Below are positions 45,464-53,844 of a stretch of 64,000 bases of DNA, piece after piece. The DNA comes from Magnetospirillum sp. 64-120 (GTDB taxonomy: Bacteria; Pseudomonadota; Alphaproteobacteria; Rhodospirillales; Magnetospirillaceae), in assembly GCA_001898825.1 (NCBI GenBank), contig MKVK01000014.1, positions 62,001 through 126,000 on the forward strand. The letters run 5' to 3'. Position numbers and translations under genes: made by a program. Numbering within the stretch: position 1 is the first letter of the stretch; each line of letters opens with the position of its first letter. The notes beneath the pieces were generated by a model. It did not search any database. It saw only the letters and a list, made by a program, of their open reading frames with translations, and was not told the DNA's origin.

Positions 45464-46666
45464 TCATCCCCGTTTCATCTTGGGCAGGAACACCGCCAGC
45501 AGGCCAAAGGCCGGCAGGAAGGCGCAAATCTGATAGACGAAGTCGATGCCTTTCCAGTCGGCCACCTGCCCCAGCACGGCGGCACCCGAACCGGCGAAGC
45601 CGAAGGCGACACCGAAGAACAGCCCCGCCACCAGACCGACACGGCCGGGCATCAGTTCCTGGGCGAAGACGACGATGGCGGAAAAGGCCGAAGCCATCAC
45701 CAGACCGATCACCACGCTGAGCACCGCCGTCCACAACAGGTTGGCGTAAGGCATGGCCAGGGTGAAGGGCAACACCCCCAGGATCGAGAACCAGATCACC
45801 AGCTTGCGGCCGAAACGGTCTCCGATGGGACCGCCGGCGACGGTGCCCACCGCCACCGCGCCCAGAAACAAGAACAGCAGCAACTGGGCGTCCTGCACCG
45901 ACACTCCGAATTTGTGGATCAGGAAGAAGGTGTAATAGCTGGACAGACTGGCCATGTAGACGTTCTTGGAAATCACCAGCACGACCAGCACGGCGATGGC
46001 CACCACCACGGTGCGACGCGGCAGATCGTGCGTGACGGTCTTGGCGGCGCGCCGGGCCTGGTTGGCCACATGACGGCCATACCAGCCGCCGACCCGCCAC
46101 AGCACGCTCATGGCGACCAGGGCGGCCAGCGAGAACCAGGCGACACTGGCCTGGCCGCGCGGCAGCACCACGAAAGCGGCCAAAAGCGGCCCCAGGGCCG
46201 AGCCGAAATTCCCACCCACCTGGAACAGCGACTGGGCCAGGCCGTGACGTCCGCCCGACGCCATGCGGGCCACCCGCGACGATTCGGGATGGAAGATGGA
46301 CGAACCGATGCCCACCAGGCCGGCAGCCACCAGCAACAGCCAATAATCGTCGGCGAAGGCCAGCAGCAACAGGCCGCACAAGGTCGACCCCATGGCCACG
46401 GGCAGGGAATAAGGCTGCGGCCGTTTGTCGGTATAAAGCCCGACCATGGGCTGCAACAGGGACGCCAGCCCCTGGAAGGTGAAGGTCAACAGGCCGATCT
46501 GGCCGAAGTCCAGGCCATAGCGGACCTTCAGCATGGGATAAAGGGCGGCCAGCAACGACTGCATCATGTCGTTCAGCATATGGCAGAACGAGATGGCGGC
46601 GATCACCACGAAGGCGGTATCGGCCTTGGGCGGCGCGGCCAGGGTAGCGGCGGCGGAATCAGACAC
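45464..46666 (-). CDS. MFS efflux transporter, fosmidomycin-resistance (Fsr) type
   Basis: A 400-residue, twelve-helix inner-membrane protein. The pattern SFCHMLNDMMQSLLAALYPMLKVRYGLDFGQIGL near 30-63 and SIFHPESSRVARMASGGRHGLAQSLFQVGGNFG near 125-157 are the marks of the Fsr group of proton-driven drug exporters. GTG 46666 was chosen behind TAAGGAG; a much longer open frame upstream crosses the divergent regulator and is not coding. Divergent from an AraC-type gene, probably its regulator. Confidence 0.88.
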   Translation of the reverse strand: MSDSAAATLAAPPKADTAFVVIAAISFCHMLNDMMQSLLAALYPMLKVRYGLDFGQIGLLTFTFQGLASLLQPMVGLYTDKRPQPYSLPVAMGSTLCGLLLLAFADDYWLLLVAAGLVGIGSSIFHPESSRVARMASGGRHGLAQSLFQVGGNFGSALGPLLAAFVVLPRGQASVAWFSLAALVAMSVLWRVGGWYGRHVANQARRAAKTVTHDLPRRTVVVAIAVLVVLVISKNVYMASLSSYYTFFLIHKFGVSVQDAQLLLFLFLGAVAVGTVAGGPIGDRFGRKLVIWFSILGVLPFTLAMPYANLLWTAVLSVVIGLVMASAFSAIVVFAQELMPGRVGLVAGLFFGVAFGFAGSGAAVLGQVADWKGIDFVYQICAFLPAFGLLAVFLPKMKRG

Positions 46667-46777
46667 GTCAAGGTGCTCCTTAAGGGGTATGGGAAATGCC
46701 GGCCTTGGTATGATAGACATTCGCAGATGGACCTGCTTTCGTGATCTGGCCTTAATCTTTCGCGACTGGGCCAAGTC

Positions 46778-47611
46778 ATGGGCGACACGCCGCTTCCTCC
46801 GCCTCTGGGTTATGACGGCCCCCCGTCCAGTGACCAGCATCTGCGCCGCATCGAATGGGTCGAAGCCCTGGAAGGCGCCATCGTGCCCCTGGCCAGCGAC
46901 TATGCCGACCGGGTGGTGGTGCCGCCGCACCGCCACAAACGCGCGCAATTGCTGTACGCCTTGACCGGCATCATCACCGTCACCACCGAGGCCGGACGTT
47001 GGATGGTCCCTCCCGACCACGCTTTGTGGGTGCCGGCGGGCATGGAACATTCGGTGGCGCCCCACGGGCGGGTGCGCATGCATTCCATCTATGTCAGCCC
47101 CGGCGCCGTCGACCTGCCGCCTGGCTGCCGGGTGGTCGAGGTGACGCCCTTGATGCACGGCCTGATCGTCGAGGCGGTCAAGCTGCCGCGCCAATGGCAA
47201 AAGGGCAGTCGGGCCGACAAGATCATGGCCCTGGTGGTCGAGGAACTGCCGCTGCTGCCGGAACGCCCTCTGGGCCTGCCCATGCCCGCCGATGAACGGC
47301 TGGCCGCCTTGTGCCACGACTTCATCGCCACCCCCGACCCCCACGCCACCATCGACGACTGGGCCAAACGCCTGGCCACCAGCCGCCGCAGCTTCACCCG
47401 CCTGTTCCGCCAGCAGACCGGGCTGGGTCTGGCCGCATGGCGGCAACAGGCCACGCTTTTCGCCGCCCTGCCCCGTCTGGCCGCCGGCGAAGCGGTGACC
47501 ACGGTGGCCATCGACCTGGGCTATGACAGCGTCGCCGCCTTCACCACCATGTTCAAACGTCTGCTGGGGGCTCCGCCCAGCCGGTATCTCAGGCAATCGC
47601 CCATGGCATAG
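46778..47611 (+). CDS. AraC-family regulator with N-terminal cupin
   Basis: A 277-residue transcription factor. The N-terminal cupin sensor includes VVVPPHRHKRAQLLYALTG near 47-65. The C-terminal AraC DNA-binding domain (about 175-275) has the second helix-turn-helix VTTVAIDLGYDSVAAFTTMFKRLLGAPPSRYL. The arrangement with a divergent MFS pump matches NimR-NimT type pairs, where the regulator represses efflux until an inducer binds. The shared 111-base gap is the likely operator. The start ATG has a weak ribosome-binding site. Confidence 0.9.
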   Translation: MGDTPLPPPLGYDGPPSSDQHLRRIEWVEALEGAIVPLASDYADRVVVPPHRHKRAQLLYALTGIITVTTEAGRWMVPPDHALWVPAGMEHSVAPHGRVRMHSIYVSPGAVDLPPGCRVVEVTPLMHGLIVEAVKLPRQWQKGSRADKIMALVVEELPLLPERPLGLPMPADERLAALCHDFIATPDPHATIDDWAKRLATSRRSFTRLFRQQTGLGLAAWRQQATLFAALPRLAAGEAVTTVAIDLGYDSVAAFTTMFKRLLGAPPSRYLRQSPMA

Positions 47612-47695
47612 CATTACGGTTGAAGGACCGGGACAGGCCAATACGTCCGTGATATGAATATCCGTCGATTGTCCTGGACGAAGATTAGCGCCTGA

Positions 47696-49192
47696 ATGCT
47701 TCCGACCAGCATCAACCCCGCCTTGCGCCATCCCGTGGGACGCAAGGAGGCCGTGTTCATGGGATTGGCGGTGATGGCCGTCCTGGCCACCCGTTCACAC
47801 AGCTATCTGCTGTTCCACACCCTGGTGGAATTCTTCAACATCTGCGTAGTGCTGACCGCCTTTTCCCTGGCCTGGAACACCCGGCACCATCTGGAAGACG
47901 GCTTTCTGCGCATCGCCGGCCTGGCCTTGGGCCCCAGCGCCGCCATCTTGCTGCTGCACACCCTGACCTATAAGGGCTTGGGGGTGTTCGATCCCGACGA
48001 CGCCAACCTGCCCACCCAATTGTGGGTGGTTCAGCGCCTGATGCAGGCCGGCGCCCTGTTCGCCGCCACCCTGCCCATGGTCACCCGCAGCCGCAACAAC
48101 ATCCCGCTGGTGGTCAGCGCCACCGCCGCGCTGGTCATGGGCGGGCTGGTGTTCCTGGGGCTGTTTCCCGATTGCTTCGTCGACGGGCAAGGGCTGACGC
48201 CGTTCAAGATCGCCGCCGAAAGCACCTGCATGGTGGTGGTGGCGTGGGCGGCATGGCGCATGTGGCAAGACCGGTCTCCGCGACCCCCCCAGGTCCGCCG
48301 GCTGGCCATTGCCCTGCTGCTGTGCGGTTCGGTGGAAAGCGCCACCTTCACCTTGTACAACGACGTGTACGGGGCGTTGAACATGGCCGGCCATGTCCTG
48401 GGCCTGACGCAATCATTCCTGCTTTACACCGCCATCGCCTGGGTCGGACTGACCCGCCCGCTGGAAAGCCTGTTCGCCCGCCAAAGCAAACTGCGTTCGC
48501 AATTCGAGCGAGACGCCGCCCGGGCCCAGCACGACATGGCCCGCTTCGCCGAGATCCTGGCCCATCACATGCAGGAGCCGGTGCGCCAGCAACACGTCTT
48601 CACCCAGGCCCTGATCAAGGCCCTGCCGCAGCCCGTGCCCCCCGAAGTGGCGCAACCGCTGGAATTCGTCATCAACGGCGCCATGCGTCAGCGCTCGTTG
48701 CTGCGCGACGCCTTGACCTATCTGTCCTTGTCGGAACCGATCCCCGCGTCGGCCAAATGCGCCGCGGGCGACGTCTTGGCGGCGGTGCTCAAGGACTTGT
48801 CCGAGCGTGTCGACCAAAGCGGGGCGCAGATCAGTTACGGCTCTCTGCCCAAGCTCGCCGTGCCCGCCGACCGGCTGAAGGCGCTGTTTCGGGCGTTGCT
48901 GGACAATTCCCTGACCTATGCCCGCCCCGACCTGCCGCCCAGGATCGACATCCGAGCCGAAAACCAGGGCTCCATGGCCCGTGTCAGCGTCAGCGACAAC
49001 GGTGTCGGCATCGCCCCCGAACTGCGCCACAAGGCCTTCGGCATTTTCGAACGCCTGAACCACGACGGCAACGGTACCGGCATCGGCCTGGCCATCGCCC
49101 ACCGCGTGGTCGATTCCGCCGGCGGCGACATCTGGATCGACGACACCGCCCTGGGCGGCACCACCATCACCTTCACTCTACCCTTGGCCTAG
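47696..49192 (+). CDS. Sensor histidine kinase with MASE3-like membrane domain
   Basis: A 498-residue kinase. Residues about 15-260 are seven or eight membrane helices with the MASE3-type start SYLLFHTLVEFFNICVVLTAFS. A short linker helix leads to a phytochrome-like HisKA box (AHHMQEPVRQ, phosphoacceptor probably His290) and a HATPase domain with LLDNSLTYAR, DNGVGIAPE and GNGTGIGLAIAHRVV. No receiver or response regulator gene is adjacent, so its partner is elsewhere. It starts 85 bases after the AraC gene. Confidence 0.88.
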   Translation: MLPTSINPALRHPVGRKEAVFMGLAVMAVLATRSHSYLLFHTLVEFFNICVVLTAFSLAWNTRHHLEDGFLRIAGLALGPSAAILLLHTLTYKGLGVFDPDDANLPTQLWVVQRLMQAGALFAATLPMVTRSRNNIPLVVSATAALVMGGLVFLGLFPDCFVDGQGLTPFKIAAESTCMVVVAWAAWRMWQDRSPRPPQVRRLAIALLLCGSVESATFTLYNDVYGALNMAGHVLGLTQSFLLYTAIAWVGLTRPLESLFARQSKLRSQFERDAARAQHDMARFAEILAHHMQEPVRQQHVFTQALIKALPQPVPPEVAQPLEFVINGAMRQRSLLRDALTYLSLSEPIPASAKCAAGDVLAAVLKDLSERVDQSGAQISYGSLPKLAVPADRLKALFRALLDNSLTYARPDLPPRIDIRAENQGSMARVSVSDNGVGIAPELRHKAFGIFERLNHDGNGTGIGLAIAHRVVDSAGGDIWIDDTALGGTTITFTLPLA

Positions 49193-49524
49193 CGCCCCTG
49201 ACGTTCCTGCCACGCCTGAACGCGGAACCGTTCGGCCACGTCGTGCAGTTGCTCCATGCTTAAGAAGATGCCGAACCCCATCAGGTCGTTCCGGATCTTG
49301 GTCAGGATCCAGGCCGCCGCCTCGCGGGTTTCCACCTTGGCGAAATCGGCGTCCAGCAGCAGCCGCACATAGGATTGCTGATCCTCGTCGGTCAGGTCGG
49401 AAAACCACTGGGCCAACAGATGGTTGCGCCGCGCCCTGATCCAAAAACCGGATTCCTGGCCGGCGATGAAGTTCAATTGGCTGGTCGCACCCTTGGCGTC
49501 GACCGTGTGAACGAAATCCCCCAT
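49189..49524 (-). CDS. DUF1476-like (ATPase zeta-inhibitor family) protein
   Basis: A 111-residue helical protein. FWIRARRNHLLAQWFSDLTDEDQQSYVRLLLDADF near residues 30-64 strongly resembles the core of DUF1476 proteins, which in alphaproteobacteria include the zeta inhibitor of the F1-ATPase. The inhibitory N-terminal segment FDDREKAFEAKFA typical of true zeta is replaced by GDFVHTVDAKGATSQLNFIAG. It is therefore a diverged relative whose ability to inhibit the ATPase is doubtful. It overlaps the kinase gene by four bases at the 3' ends. ATG 49524 is preferred to one further upstream. Confidence 0.7.
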   Translation of the reverse strand: MGDFVHTVDAKGATSQLNFIAGQESGFWIRARRNHLLAQWFSDLTDEDQQSYVRLLLDADFAKVETREAAAWILTKIRNDLMGFGIFLSMEQLHDVAERFRVQAWQERQGR

Positions 49525-49604
49525 GGGCGTTATCCGCTTCTTGCCGTTACTTGGAAAATCGCACCGCCCACCATACATTTCAAAGGGAAATCGAGGGACA
49601 GGTC

Positions 49605-50264
49605 ATGCGGGTGCTGAACACCGACATCTTGCTGCGCGCTTATTCCATGGGACTGTTCCCCATGGCGCGCACCCGCGACGACGCCAAGCTTTACTGGATC
49701 GACCCGGAAGACCGCGGAATCCTGCCGCTGGACCGCTTCCACATGCCGCGTTCGCTGAAGAAGGTGATGAAGCAGGGGCGCTTTCAGATCAGGGTGGACA
49801 CCGCCTTTCGCGCCGTCATGGCCGGCTGCGCCGAAGCCAAAAAGGGGCGCGAGGAAACCTGGATCAACGCCCCCATCGTCGAGTTGTTCTGCGAACTGCA
49901 CGACAACGGTCTGGCCCATTCGGTGGAAAGCTGGGACGGCGACCGGCTGGTCGGCGGACTTTACGGTCTGGCCCTGGGCGGCGCCTTCTTTGGCGAAAGC
50001 ATGTTCAGCCGCGCCACCGACGCGTCCAAGGTGGCGCTGGTCGACCTGGTCGCCCGCCTGCGGCTGGGGGGCTTTCGCCTGCTGGACACCCAGTTCATCA
50101 CTGACCATCTGCTGCGCTTCGGTGCCGTGGAAATCCCCCGCAGCCAATATCAGGTCCTGTTGTCGGAAGCCCTGTCCCACGGCGCCCATTTCCCCATGGG
50201 ACAGGTGGACTGGCGACTGGCCGACACCCCTGGCATGCCCCTTGCGTCAGTGATCGTCGTATAA
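49605..50264 (+). CDS. aat: Leucyl/phenylalanyl-tRNA-protein transferase
   Basis: Adds Leu or Phe to N-terminal Arg or Lys of proteins, marking them for ClpS/ClpAP degradation. The 219-residue protein has the family features LLRAYSMGLFPMA near 7-19, WIDPEDRGILPLD, GGLYGLALGGAFFGESMFSRATDASKVAL near 120-150 and LLDTQFITDHLLRFGAVEI. ATG 49605 follows GAGGGACAGG. An in-frame upstream start at 49551 would overlap the divergent gene. Confidence 0.95.
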   Translation: MRVLNTDILLRAYSMGLFPMARTRDDAKLYWIDPEDRGILPLDRFHMPRSLKKVMKQGRFQIRVDTAFRAVMAGCAEAKKGREETWINAPIVELFCELHDNGLAHSVESWDGDRLVGGLYGLALGGAFFGESMFSRATDASKVALVDLVARLRLGGFRLLDTQFITDHLLRFGAVEIPRSQYQVLLSEALSHGAHFPMGQVDWRLADTPGMPLASVIVV

Positions 50265-50282
50265 CTCGCTTTGGGGGCGATC

Positions 50283-50783
50283 ATGATTTCCGGCATCGAC
50301 AGCACCAGCCTTGTGGGCGGATCTTCCTTCGGCACATCTGCGACATCAAGCCAGACGGGCGGCTTCGACGCCGCCCTGGCGGCGGCGCAAAAGGCAGCGG
50401 CCCGACAGCAGGCCCACGAAACCGAAATGGACGCCATCAAGGAAAAGGGATTTTCCAATTGGGTGCGCGACATGCGCATTGAAAAACTGAAGGAAGAACT
50501 GCGCAAGAAGGTGATGGCCGCCATGGGCCTGGACGAGGACTCCATGGCCGCCATGGACCCCATGGTGCAGAAGATCCTGGAACAGAAGATCCAGGACGAA
50601 GTGGACAAGCAGCTGGCCCAGGTGCTGAAGGACGAAGAGATGAAGAACGGCGGCAACGGACAGGCGCCCAGTCAGACCGTGGCCCAGCAGGCCACCGCCC
50701 AGGCCGGCAATAATGACCGACGCGGCAAAACCTGCCCGGTCATTCCTGCCCTGGCCGGGGCCGAAGGGGTGGTGATCTTCTAG
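50283..50783 (+). CDS. Charged coiled-coil-like protein of unknown function
   Basis: A 166-residue soluble protein I do not recognise. After a Ser/Gly/Thr-rich N-terminus, residues about 30-125 are rich in Ala, Glu, Lys, Met and Gln and predicted to form long helices (EKLKEELRKKVMAAMGLDED, QKIQDEVDKQLAQVLKDEE). The tail is low complexity. A distant similarity to flagellar or secretion scaffold proteins is possible but not supported by any motif. It follows aat by 18 bases and converges on the EamA transporter. Confidence 0.55.
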   Translation: MISGIDSTSLVGGSSFGTSATSSQTGGFDAALAAAQKAAARQQAHETEMDAIKEKGFSNWVRDMRIEKLKEELRKKVMAAMGLDEDSMAAMDPMVQKILEQKIQDEVDKQLAQVLKDEEMKNGGNGQAPSQTVAQQATAQAGNNDRRGKTCPVIPALAGAEGVVIF

Positions 50784-50784
50784 T

Positions 50785-51624
50785 TCAAGCCACTTTTCGC
50801 CGCCCGATGATCACCAGGGCGATGCCGCCCAGCACCGCCAGGGACGCCAGGACCAGACGCAGGCTGATGGCCTCGCCCAGCACCAGAACGGCGCCCAGGG
50901 CGGTGATCACCGGCACGCTGAGCTGCACCGACGCCGCCCGCGCCGCCGTCAGATGGGGCAGCACCGCGTACCACAGGGCATAGCCCATGCCCGAGGCGAC
51001 CGCCCCCGACGCCAGCGCATAGGCGACGCCCTGGCCGTCCACCGACCCGCCCCCCAAGGCCAGAACGCCCAACAGCGGCAGCACGGCCAAGGGGGCGGCC
51101 CGCAGGAAGTTGCCGGCATTGGCGGCAACCGGGTCGCCGGCGGTTCGTCCCATGATGGAGTAAAGCCCCCAGGCGACGCCGCTGCCCAGCATCAGCAGCG
51201 CGCCCACCAGCGGCGGCGCCGTCACCCCCGGCGCCACCAGCACCGCCAAGCCCACCAGGGCCAGCACCAGACCCAGCCATTGGATGGGCATGGGATGTTC
51301 GCCGCGCAGCAAACCGGCCACCACCATGGTGGCCTGAACGGCGCCGAACAGCAGCAACGCCCCGGTTCCGGCCCCCAGGCTGACATAGGCGAAGGAAAAC
51401 GCCGCCGCATAACCCAACAAGGCCAGGGCGCCCCGCCACGACCCCGTCGGGCGCTTGCGTTGCAGGCTGGCGATCAGCCCCAAGCTGACGGCCCCCGAGG
51501 CGATGCGCAGCAAGGTGAAGCTGGCGGGATCGATGGCAGTGTGCGCCAGGGCCAGACGACACAGCACGGAATTGGCGGCAAAGGCCAGCATGGCCACCAC
51601 CACCAACAAGGCCACCCGGATCAT
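50785..51624 (-). CDS. EamA/DMT-family transporter
   Basis: A 279-residue inner-membrane protein with ten hydrophobic helices arranged as two EamA repeats. VLCRLALAHTAIDPASFTLLRIASGA near residues 17-42 is the family's first-repeat motif, and the second repeat begins near residue 145 (GVAWGLYSIMGRTAGDPVAAN). Substrates are metabolites or amino acids and cannot be assigned. ATG 51624 follows AAAAGGGGG. It converges on the 50283 gene and is divergent from radA. Confidence 0.85.
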   Translation of the reverse strand: MIRVALLVVVAMLAFAANSVLCRLALAHTAIDPASFTLLRIASGAVSLGLIASLQRKRPTGSWRGALALLGYAAAFSFAYVSLGAGTGALLLFGAVQATMVVAGLLRGEHPMPIQWLGLVLALVGLAVLVAPGVTAPPLVGALLMLGSGVAWGLYSIMGRTAGDPVAANAGNFLRAAPLAVLPLLGVLALGGGSVDGQGVAYALASGAVASGMGYALWYAVLPHLTAARAASVQLSVPVITALGAVLVLGEAISLRLVLASLAVLGGIALVIIGRRKVA

Positions 51625-51761
51625 GAAACCCCCTTTTATGCGTTTTTCACAATGTGGGGGATCGCCGGGTAATGCACAAGCGGGGCTTCCAGGTCTTGCC
51701 AAAGCCGGCCGGGTCGCGCATACCTTGCCCCAACGTCATTCCCACCAGGATCAGACCGCAA

Positions 51762-53141
51762 TTGTCCAAGTCCACCACCCGCTTCGTCTGCCAGGAATGC
51801 GGCGCGGTCACCGCCAAATGGGCCGGCAAGTGCGAGGCCTGCGGGGCTTGGAACTCGATCACCGAGGAAGCGGCCCGCGAAAGCACGCCCAAGGGCTTGG
51901 GAGCCAAGCCGGGACGCAAGATCGAATTCGTCGGCCTGGACGGCAACGCCGCCCCGGTGCCGCGCCTGTTGACCGGCATCGGCGAATTGGACCGGGTGGC
52001 CGGCGGCGGTCTGGTTCCCGGCTCGGCGCTGCTGGTGGGGGGCGATCCCGGCATCGGCAAGTCGACGCTGTTGACCCAGGCCACGGCGTTGCTGGCGTCA
52101 CAGGTCCCCGTCGTCTACATCTCGGGCGAAGAAGCGGTGGACCAGGTGCGGCTGCGGGCACGGCGCATGGGGCTGGAAAAGGCCAACGTGGCCTTGGCGT
52201 CCGCCACCAGCTTGCGCGACATCGTCTCGACCCTGGACACCGCCGACGCCCCCAAGGTGGTAGTCATCGATTCCATCCAGACCATGTTCGCCGACACGGT
52301 GGAATCGGCGCCCGGCACCGTCACCCAGGTGCGCACCTGCGCCCACGAACTGATCCGCTTGGCCAAGCGCCGAGGCTTCGTGCTGTTCCTGGTCGGCCAC
52401 GTCACCAAGGAAGGCACCATCGCCGGCCCCCGCGTGCTGGAGCACATGGTCGACACCGTGCTTTATTTCGAAGGCGAGCGCGGCCATCAGTTCCGCATCT
52501 TGCGGGCGGTGAAGAACCGTTTCGGCGCCACCGACGAAATCGGCGTGTTCGAGATGACCGACCGCGGTCTGGCCGAAGTGGCCAATCCGTCGGCGCTGTT
52601 CTTGGCCGAACGGCGCGGCAACGTGTCGGGGAGTTGCGTGTTCGCCGGCATCGAGGGGACAAGGCCCATGCTGGTGGAAATCCAGGCTTTGGTCGCCCCC
52701 AGCACGCTTTCCAGCCCGCGCCGCGCCGTGGTGGGATGGGATTCCAGCCGGCTGGCCATGGTGTTGGCGGTCCTTGATGCCCGCTGCGGGCTTGCTTTGT
52801 CGGGCAATGACGTTTATTTGAACGTCGCGGGCGGCTTGCGGATCACAGAACCGGCCGCCGACCTGGCGGTCGCCGCCGCCCTGGTCTCGTCGGCCAGCGA
52901 TGTCCCGGTCCCCGCCGACATGGTGGTGTTCGGCGAAATCGGCCTTTCCGGCGAGGTTCGCGCCGTCGCGCAGTCGGATCTGCGGCTGAAGGAAGCGGCG
53001 AAACTTGGCTTCGCGCAAGGGCTGGTGCCGGCGACGCCAAGGAAGGGCAAGAATTCCGGGGCCGCGGGGCCTTTGGGAATCAAACCCATCGGGCACCTGC
53101 AGGATGTTTTGGGGCTGTTCCGCCCCGCTTCGCGAGAGTGA
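51762..53141 (+). CDS. radA: DNA repair protein RadA
   Basis: RecA-like ATPase that promotes branch migration during recombination. The protein has a zinc finger CQECGAVTAKWAGKCEACG (Cys 10, 13, 24, 27 from the chosen start), Walker A GGDPGIGKST near residue 94, the RadA-specific KNRFGATDEIG motif and a C-terminal Lon-like domain. The start is uncertain: TTG 51762 gives the usual 459-residue length and typical N-terminus (xSKSTTRFVCQECG), whereas upstream ATGs would add 30 or so atypical residues. Followed by cvpA. Confidence 0.94.
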   Translation: MSKSTTRFVCQECGAVTAKWAGKCEACGAWNSITEEAARESTPKGLGAKPGRKIEFVGLDGNAAPVPRLLTGIGELDRVAGGGLVPGSALLVGGDPGIGKSTLLTQATALLASQVPVVYISGEEAVDQVRLRARRMGLEKANVALASATSLRDIVSTLDTADAPKVVVIDSIQTMFADTVESAPGTVTQVRTCAHELIRLAKRRGFVLFLVGHVTKEGTIAGPRVLEHMVDTVLYFEGERGHQFRILRAVKNRFGATDEIGVFEMTDRGLAEVANPSALFLAERRGNVSGSCVFAGIEGTRPMLVEIQALVAPSTLSSPRRAVVGWDSSRLAMVLAVLDARCGLALSGNDVYLNVAGGLRITEPAADLAVAAALVSSASDVPVPADMVVFGEIGLSGEVRAVAQSDLRLKEAAKLGFAQGLVPATPRKGKNSGAAGPLGIKPIGHLQDVLGLFRPASRE

Positions 53142-53154
53142 GAGCCGACCCCGA

Positions 53155-53844
53155 ATGGGCAACCTTTCCATAACCGCCGTCGACGTCGTGGTGGCCGTGG
53201 TCTTGCTGGGTTCCGCCGGCTTCGCCTTCATGCGCGGCTTCGTGCACGAAGTGCTGGCCATCGCCGCCTGGGTGGGCGCCGCCGCGGCAGCCCTTTACGG
53301 CTTCCCCCTAGCCCAGCCGCTGGCCCGCCAATATATCGGCAGCGCCCTGGTGGCCGACATCGCCGCCGGCGCCGCGCTGTTCCTGGTGACCTTGCTGGTC
53401 CTGTCGTTTTTGACCAAGGCCGCCGCCGACCGGGTGCGCCGTTCGGCATTGAACAGCGTCGATTCGTCGCTGGGCTTCGCTTTTGGCCTGATCCGGGGTG
53501 GTGTTTTGGTTTGCCTTGCCCATCTATTGATTACCATGGTCACCGAAACTCCGCCGTCCTGGCTGGCCGAGGCCAAATCCTATCCGTGGCTTGACCGCGG
53601 CGCCGGCATGCTGCGCGCCCTGGCGCCCGACAATTTCGGCGCCGCCAAGGGCCAGGCCCAGCAGGTGTCCAAGGAAGCTCAGGACCTGATGCAGGCCGAA
53701 CAGACCTTCCGCAAGTACATCGCCCCCCAGCCGGCGGCACCGCAGGCCCAGGGCAAACAGACCGAGACGGGCGCCAAGCCCGCCCAAGGATACGATACCG
53801 AAAGCCGAAGCCAACTGGATCGCCTGATCCAGGCCAACCAATGA
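53155..53844 (+). CDS. cvpA: CvpA-family membrane protein
   Basis: A 229-residue inner-membrane protein with four helices in the first 130 residues. The family pattern is present (NLSITAVDVVVAVVLLGSAGFAFMRGFVHEVLAI and NSVDSSLGFAFGLIRGGVLV). The C-terminal 70 residues are Gln/Ala/Pro-rich and probably cytoplasmic or disordered. CvpA is required for colicin V export in E. coli and linked to purF expression. The radA-cvpA-purF order is seen in many alphaproteobacteria. Stop overlaps purF. Confidence 0.9.
   Translation: MGNLSITAVDVVVAVVLLGSAGFAFMRGFVHEVLAIAAWVGAAAAALYGFPLAQPLARQYIGSALVADIAAGAALFLVTLLVLSFLTKAAADRVRRSALNSVDSSLGFAFGLIRGGVLVCLAHLLITMVTETPPSWLAEAKSYPWLDRGAGMLRALAPDNFGAAKGQAQQVSKEAQDLMQAEQTFRKYIAPQPAAPQAQGKQTETGAKPAQGYDTESRSQLDRLIQANQ

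Noticed and set aside
46667..47731. N-terminal extension of the Fsr-type MFS gene
   Set aside because: The open frame continues upstream across the AraC regulator on the other strand, but the extension has no membrane or family pattern. GTG 46666 has a good ribosome-binding site.
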